A DNA stretch of 64,000 bases from Neomicrococcus lactis (GTDB lineage Bacteria; Actinomycetota; Actinomycetes; Actinomycetales; Micrococcaceae): NCBI RefSeq assembly GCF_014200305.1, contig NZ_JACHBL010000001.1, positions 1,054,001 to 1,118,000 of the forward strand, given 5' to 3'. A program made the translations under genes and the position numbers. The notes below the pieces were generated by a model, which did no database searches, was not told the DNA's origin, and saw only the letters and a list, made by a program, of their open reading frames with translations. Of the stretch, positions 60,175-64,000 are shown in pieces; the stretch's first letter is position 1; each line of letters begins with the position of its first letter.

Positions 60175-61065
60175 CTACAGCAAACCGAGTTTCTGCATGG
60201 CGCGGCGAACGGCTTCCCGGTCATCGCCTTGCAACCCACGGATGGGCAACGGCAAGCATGGCGAGGACACCAGGTCTAGCTCTTCAGCAATCGCTGCGAT
60301 GACGCGCAGGCTGCCGAAGCGCGCGTTGAGATCCCACAGCGGCTGAAGCTGTTGCGACGCCTTGACGGCACCTTCAACATCCCCTTGCGCAGCGGCGCGC
60401 ACGATAGGCACGGCGAGGTCCGGCAGCGTAGCGGCCATAGAGGAATACCAGGCATCGCAGCCCGCGTTCAGGCCAGTTGCTGCGAACATGTCGCCCGAGA
60501 CACCGAGCGTCACGTCTTCTGGCAAGATGCTCCGCAAGTGGTCGATTCGTGCCTTGGCTTGAGCGGCGTCTTCCGGGACTCCCGGAATTTTGAAGGATCC
60601 GACATTCTTGAGCGCCGCGATAGATGCATAAAGCTCATCGGTGAAAGTGAAGTGCGTGGTGGTCGGGTTGTCATACACAATGACCGGCACGGAGACCGCG
60701 GCGTTCACATCGGAGAACAGCCCGAAGACATCGTCATTTGTAAGAACTTGGTAGGAGACGGGAGCCAGCAGCAACGCGTTCGCGCCAGCTGCCTGCGCGG
60801 ACTCAGCGTTCTTCAATACGTCCTTGGTCCGCAACGCTCCGATTCCCACGATGAGAGGCTTCTCACCCACATTCTGAGCGGCAATTTGCGCCACCTCAGC
60901 GCGTTCGTCGGGGTTCAAATACGTGTAGGAACCGGTGGATCCCAAGACAGCGATCGAATCGACTCCGGATGCAGCTGCTCGGTTCACGAGCCCAGCGAAA
61001 GCTGCCTTATCAACACCGTGACCGTCGAAGGGCGTTAAGGAGAAAGCACTTAGTCCAGTGAGCAT
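60175..61065 (-). CDS. dihydrodipicolinate synthase/N-acetylneuraminate lyase family enzyme
   Basis: A 296-residue TIM-barrel aldolase with LGSTGSYTYLNPDERAEV (the GxxGE/S-type substrate loop), VIVYDNPTTTHF with the catalytic Tyr, and VGSFKIPG with the Schiff-base Lys. The Gly-Ser in place of the usual Gly-Glu suggests it is not the lysine-pathway DapA but a related aldolase or dehydratase. The ATG at 61065 follows GGAAGGA. Confidence 0.85.
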   Translation of the reverse strand: MLTGLSAFSLTPFDGHGVDKAAFAGLVNRAAASGVDSIAVLGSTGSYTYLNPDERAEVAQIAAQNVGEKPLIVGIGALRTKDVLKNAESAQAAGANALLLAPVSYQVLTNDDVFGLFSDVNAAVSVPVIVYDNPTTTHFTFTDELYASIAALKNVGSFKIPGVPEDAAQAKARIDHLRSILPEDVTLGVSGDMFAATGLNAGCDAWYSSMAATLPDLAVPIVRAAAQGDVEGAVKASQQLQPLWDLNARFGSLRVIAAIAEELDLVSSPCLPLPIRGLQGDDREAVRRAMQKLGLL

Positions 61066-61105
61066 TCGGGATCCTTCCAGAGTTTCCATGTTAGTAGTAC
61101 AACAC

Positions 61106-61122
61106 AGTACGACGCCGCAGCT
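61106..61122 (+). repeat. dispersed element, single copy at the monooxygenase stop
   Basis: AGTACGACGCCGCAGCT, an exact core, overlaps the monooxygenase stop codon by two bases (the TAG is read from GCTAG). It lies in the 55-bp gap before the DapA-family gene. Confidence 0.7.
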
Positions 61123-62338
61123 AGGGTCGTGCGGTTCGGTCTAGGGAGCGCTCGGGTGACGGAGCGGAGTCTTGAGTCGCCGGCTGGACCGAGTTGCGGT
61201 GCTTGAGTTCCCGAACGACCGTGGCGACCGCCGCGCGGCCGGCCCGGTTAGCACCGACGGTCGAGGAGGACGGGCCGAAGCCAATCAGGTGAATGAGTGG
61301 CTCGCTCACGGGGTGAGTGCCCTCAAGGTGAATCCCGCCGCGTTCATTCGTCAGTTGGAGTGGTTCCAGATGTTTGATGGAAGGTTTGAAACCGGTGGCC
61401 CAAATAATCGCGTCAACGCTCGTGAACGTCCCGTCCGCTTCGCGCACGCCAGAGGGTTCAATCGCCACGAACATAGGACGCCAATTGAGTGCGCCATTGG
61501 CCTGCGCTTGTTTTGCGTAGCGGTTTTGGAGCGAGAGTCCTGTGTATGAAACAACGCTTCCGGTGGGTTTTCCTTGCTCGACATCCGCCACAACTTTCGC
61601 GATGGTCTCGCGGCCTGCGAATTCTGACTCAAATTTTCCCGTGCGGAAGTTAGGTGGCCTACGGACGTACCAGAGCGTCGTCGTCATCTCTGAAACCTCC
61701 GCAAGATGTTCAACCGCTGAAATTCCTGCCCCGACGATGGCAACGCGTTTGCCGCGGAAGTGCTCGGCTGAGACGTACTCGCGGGTGTGGAACTGTTCGC
61801 CGGTGAACGATTCGGCTCCCGGGACGGAGGGACGAATGGGGTTATCCCACGTTCCCGTGGCGTTGATGATGGCCTGCGTGCGCCAAGTGCCATGTGAGGT
61901 TTCCACGATGAATTCGGCCTCTGGTGAGTCCCCTTCACGAGTGACGTTCAGGACCTTCACCGGCCGCTCGATCGGTAGCTGGAATTCCTTTTCGAAAGCT
62001 TCAAAGTAAGCAGGAACGGCTTGGTTGCTCGGGGTCTGCGGATCCACCGGTGGTTTGGGGTATCCGGGGAGATCGAAAATTCCGTTCACGGTGTCCATGA
62101 GAAGTGAGTCCCACCGGTGCTGCCACGCTCCGCCTGGTCGTGAGCCGGCATCGAACATGACGAATTTTCGCTCCGAATGCTGAACCGCGTTATTCAGGAT
62201 CGCATTCGTCTGAGGCACAAGCGCGCTGACGAAGCCACGCTTCTTGAGGTGATAGCCCGCCGAAAGTCCAGCTTGGCCAGCGCCAATAACAATGACCGTG
62301 GCAAAGCGGACAGGTTCATTCGACGATTGAGACTCCAC
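61121..62338 (-). CDS. flavin-containing monooxygenase-like oxidoreductase
   Basis: A 405-residue NAD(P)/FAD enzyme with FAD site VIVIGAGQAGLSAGY, a central ATGTWDNP segment, the NADPH site VAIVGAGISAVEHLAE and a C-terminal ATGFKPSIKHL. It resembles YhhY/FMO-like oxidoreductases that hydroxylate small molecules; the substrate is unknown. The GTG start lacks a strong Shine-Dalgarno. Confidence 0.83.
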   Translation of the reverse strand: MESQSSNEPVRFATVIVIGAGQAGLSAGYHLKKRGFVSALVPQTNAILNNAVQHSERKFVMFDAGSRPGGAWQHRWDSLLMDTVNGIFDLPGYPKPPVDPQTPSNQAVPAYFEAFEKEFQLPIERPVKVLNVTREGDSPEAEFIVETSHGTWRTQAIINATGTWDNPIRPSVPGAESFTGEQFHTREYVSAEHFRGKRVAIVGAGISAVEHLAEVSEMTTTLWYVRRPPNFRTGKFESEFAGRETIAKVVADVEQGKPTGSVVSYTGLSLQNRYAKQAQANGALNWRPMFVAIEPSGVREADGTFTSVDAIIWATGFKPSIKHLEPLQLTNERGGIHLEGTHPVSEPLIHLIGFGPSSSTVGANRAGRAAVATVVRELKHRNSVQPATQDSAPSPERSLDRTARP

Positions 62339-62439
62339 GAGTCGAGGTTATGTCATCGGGAATGAAATTGAGTGGTGCGGCGCTTTTGAGTGCGTGGCAT
62401 AGTAATCCCAAACGCTCGCCTCCGATTAAAGGAAAACCC

Positions 62440-62826
62440 ATGACCGTTGTTGCGTTTATTCTCGTGGCCATCGCCGCACTCTTGCACGTCTATATCTTCA
62501 CGATGGAATCGGTGACGTGGACGCAACCAAAGACCCGGAAAACTTTTGGACTCACGGAAACCCAAGCCGAAGCCACGAAAGAAATGGCGTTCAACCAGGG
62601 CTTCTACAACTTGTTCCTAGCCATCGTTGCAGGCGCAGGCGTGGTGTTTTACATGGTGGGCAAGACCGACGTGGGCATTGCCCTCATCTTTGCCGGTGCG
62701 GGATCGATGCTTGCCGCGGCTCTCGTGCTGGTGTTGTCCAGCCCAGACAAAGCCGCGGCAGCCATCAAGCAGGGAACCATCCCTCTCTTGGGATTGGTAG
62801 CCCTGACGATCTCCCTGTTGGTCTAA
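62440..62826 (+). CDS. DUF1304 family membrane protein
   Basis: A 128-residue protein with four hydrophobic segments and the DUF1304 pattern HVYIFTMESVTW, KEMAFNQGFYNLFLAIVA. The ATG at 62440 has AAAGGA 7 nt upstream. Function of the family is unknown. Confidence 0.88.
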   Translation: MTVVAFILVAIAALLHVYIFTMESVTWTQPKTRKTFGLTETQAEATKEMAFNQGFYNLFLAIVAGAGVVFYMVGKTDVGIALIFAGAGSMLAAALVLVLSSPDKAAAAIKQGTIPLLGLVALTISLLV

Positions 62827-62842
62827 AGACCGTCACGCGTGC

Positions 62843-64000
62843 TTACGGGCAAGGCTTCCATGTTTGTCCGCCTGGCGCGTAGCAACGAGGTCCCGTGTAA
62901 CCCGGGTACGGGTTGCTGCTGGACTTCTTCGGCTTCTGCTGCTGTTGCTGGCGCGCCTTTCGCTGCGCCTCTGCACGAGCCGCTGCCTTTCGGTTTGCCT
63001 CGGCAACAGCCGCCTTACGAGCAGCTTCCGCCTTCGCGGCCTTACGGGCGGCTTCAGCTTGAGCCGACTTGCGGGCTGCCTCAGCCTTAGCCGCCTTACG
63101 GGTTGCCTCAGCCTGAGCGGACTTTCGTTCTGCCTCCGCCTGAGCTGCTTTTCGATTGGCTTCCGCTTGTTCTGCCTTCCGGCTAGCCTCAGCTGCTGCT
63201 GCCTTGCGCTCAGCCTCATCCTTCATGGCTTGCTCAGCCGATTTAAGTTGCGTCAGCTTCGCATCCAAATTGACACGCTTCTCACGGGCCTGTTCAAGTG
63301 CCTTCTCAAGGTTCTTGGAGTCTGTCCCCTTGAGCGCTTGGTGCACCCAATACAACGGACCATTCTTGGCATCGATGTTCGGAACGACCTTGCCAATGAG
63401 TCCTAGCAACTTATTGCCGCTCGCGATAGCCGCATTTAAGGACGCGAGTGCGGCAATGGTGCCTGCGATGTCCGCTGGATCCACCGGCGGCTCCGTCAAA
63501 GGTGCCAGCGGGCCTGCAAGCTGACCTGGCAAGGTGCACTCAATTGCAGGGTTGAAGAGCCCCTGTAATTGATCCTTCGCCTTGTTTTGTGCGTCCAAGA
63601 CCTGCTGGTAGAACCGCTTGTTGGGCTCGAAAAGAACGGCCACACCCAAACCCATCGCGGCGATATCAGCGTTGACAAGCGAGTTCGATTCGTAAACTCC
63701 GGCGAGCGTTCGGCCGTAGCGATCAAGGCGCTCGATGTCATATTCGAGGCCAATCTCATCGCCTGGCTCGAGACGGCTCTCCAAGTACGCAGTCGCTTCA
63801 GGACCCAAGCACTGAATCGGCTCGTTTGGATGCTTAGTCTCTGGAGTATCGATGTTGAGCAGACGGATGGTCTTCTCTTCACCGTTCACCGTTGCGGCGA
63901 TCGTGTCGCCGTCGATCACGCGAACAACTACGCCAGTATCGGCATAGTTTTGCTGATTGTTGTTTGCAGATTTCTGTTCTCCTGCAAGTGCTGCCGCAGA
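62843..64000 (-). CDS. staphylococcal-type nuclease with coiled-coil repeats (5' end cut)
   Basis: The frame is open to the window edge, so the N-terminus and any signal peptide are missing. Visible parts in order: a polar stretch, the SNase domain (VIDGDTIAATVNGEE, RLLNIDTPE, GPEATAYLESRL, LDRYGRTLAGVY with its catalytic Arg, GLGV), a helical linker, a long AEAxRKAAQ-type coiled coil (about residues 255-345), and a C-terminal PGYTGPRCYAPGGQTWKPCP with a Cys pair. The coiled coil and tail suggest an envelope-attached or secreted nuclease. The C-terminal motif is not an excalibur motif. Confidence 0.85.
   Translation of the reverse strand, partial: SAAALAGEQKSANNNQQNYADTGVVVRVIDGDTIAATVNGEEKTIRLLNIDTPETKHPNEPIQCLGPEATAYLESRLEPGDEIGLEYDIERLDRYGRTLAGVYESNSLVNADIAAMGLGVAVLFEPNKRFYQQVLDAQNKAKDQLQGLFNPAIECTLPGQLAGPLAPLTEPPVDPADIAGTIAALASLNAAIASGNKLLGLIGKVVPNIDAKNGPLYWVHQALKGTDSKNLEKALEQAREKRVNLDAKLTQLKSAEQAMKDEAERKAAAAEASRKAEQAEANRKAAQAEAERKSAQAEATRKAAKAEAARKSAQAEAARKAAKAEAARKAAVAEANRKAAARAEAQRKARQQQQQKPKKSSSNPYPGYTGPRCYAPGGQTWKPCP
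62970..63222 (-). repeat. 21-bp degenerate tandem repeats in the nuclease gene
   Basis: About twelve units encode the seven-residue pattern AEAxRKA. DNA conservation among units such as GCCTTACGGGCGGCTTCAGC on the plus strand suggests recent expansion or recombination. Confidence 0.8.

Noticed and set aside
1-64000. tRNA or rRNA genes
   Set aside because: No T-loop GTTCGAATC-type motif with matching acceptor stem, and no rRNA-like sequence, was seen on either strand.

Overview
The window is an actinobacterial chromosome segment. It most likely comes from the Micrococcaceae (an Arthrobacter/Rothia/Micrococcus-like organism) with moderately high GC. The evidence is a set of lineage markers: a mycothione reductase, a WhiB1-type protein, a PknB-type kinase with four PASTA repeats, a GarA/OdhI-type FHA protein next to FtsR-type MerR and DUF151 genes, a DUF222/HNH protein, a class II DAHP synthase, an Eis-type acetyltransferase and an actinobacterial Tad cluster. 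No rRNA, tRNA, CRISPR array, phage or insertion sequence was seen, so this looks like core chromosome with some accessory genes.

Layout. 0-5.2 kb: tail of an alpha/beta hydrolase, an MFS exporter, terC behind a probable manganese riboswitch, uvrB. 5.3-12.3 kb: HNH protein, coaE, YigZ-family gene, methyltransferase, DinB-like protein, rpsA. 12.5-20.5 kb: a PKD protein plus DUF6318 lipoprotein pair, an Eis-like acetyltransferase, polA, a hotdog thioesterase, prfB. 20.6-25.7 kb: a minus-strand Tad/Flp pilus cluster (cpaF, tadB, tadC, pilin, two TadE, one TadG-like). Divergent from it is a 1486-residue FHA/FtsK (EssC-like) ATPase without WXG100 partners. 31-41.7 kb: whiB1, the PASTA kinase, aroG, plsC, an esterase, glucokinase, acyl-CoA synthetase, mycothione reductase. 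41.8-49.5 kb: pyc, a ParA-like ATPase, then the MerR/DUF151/FtsR/GarA block. 49.6-57.5 kb: a membrane protein, a P1B ATPase, and a transporter/two-component module in which an MMPL transporter and a histidine kinase are one protein, followed by its response regulator and a permease. 57.5-64 kb: DyP peroxidase, PCuAC copper chaperone and a membrane protein; a DapA-family enzyme; an FMO-like monooxygenase; a DUF1304 protein; and a nuclease gene cut by the window edge.

The most unusual signal is a dispersed sequence with core TACGACGCCGCAGCT. At 3021-3067 (after uvrB) and 15861-15907 (after polA) it forms long inverted repeats with AT-rich loops. Single copies or half-elements occur at 12483, 18774, 32372, 36701, 45844, 59469 (reverse) and 61106. 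They often lie at gene 3' ends, and all single copies except 59469 face the same way. This may be a REP-like repeat or, more speculatively, a DNA-uptake-like signal in a genome that also carries Tad pili. Other points of note are the MMPL-kinase fusion, two hairpins that run into or cover start codons (mtr and the P1B ATPase), a consensus SigR/SigH-type promoter before whiB1, and three 31-bp tandem repeats in front of prfB.

All functional calls come from reading the translations and motifs by eye; no database search was run. Start codons were chosen from Shine-Dalgarno spacing and family length and are tentative where stated.
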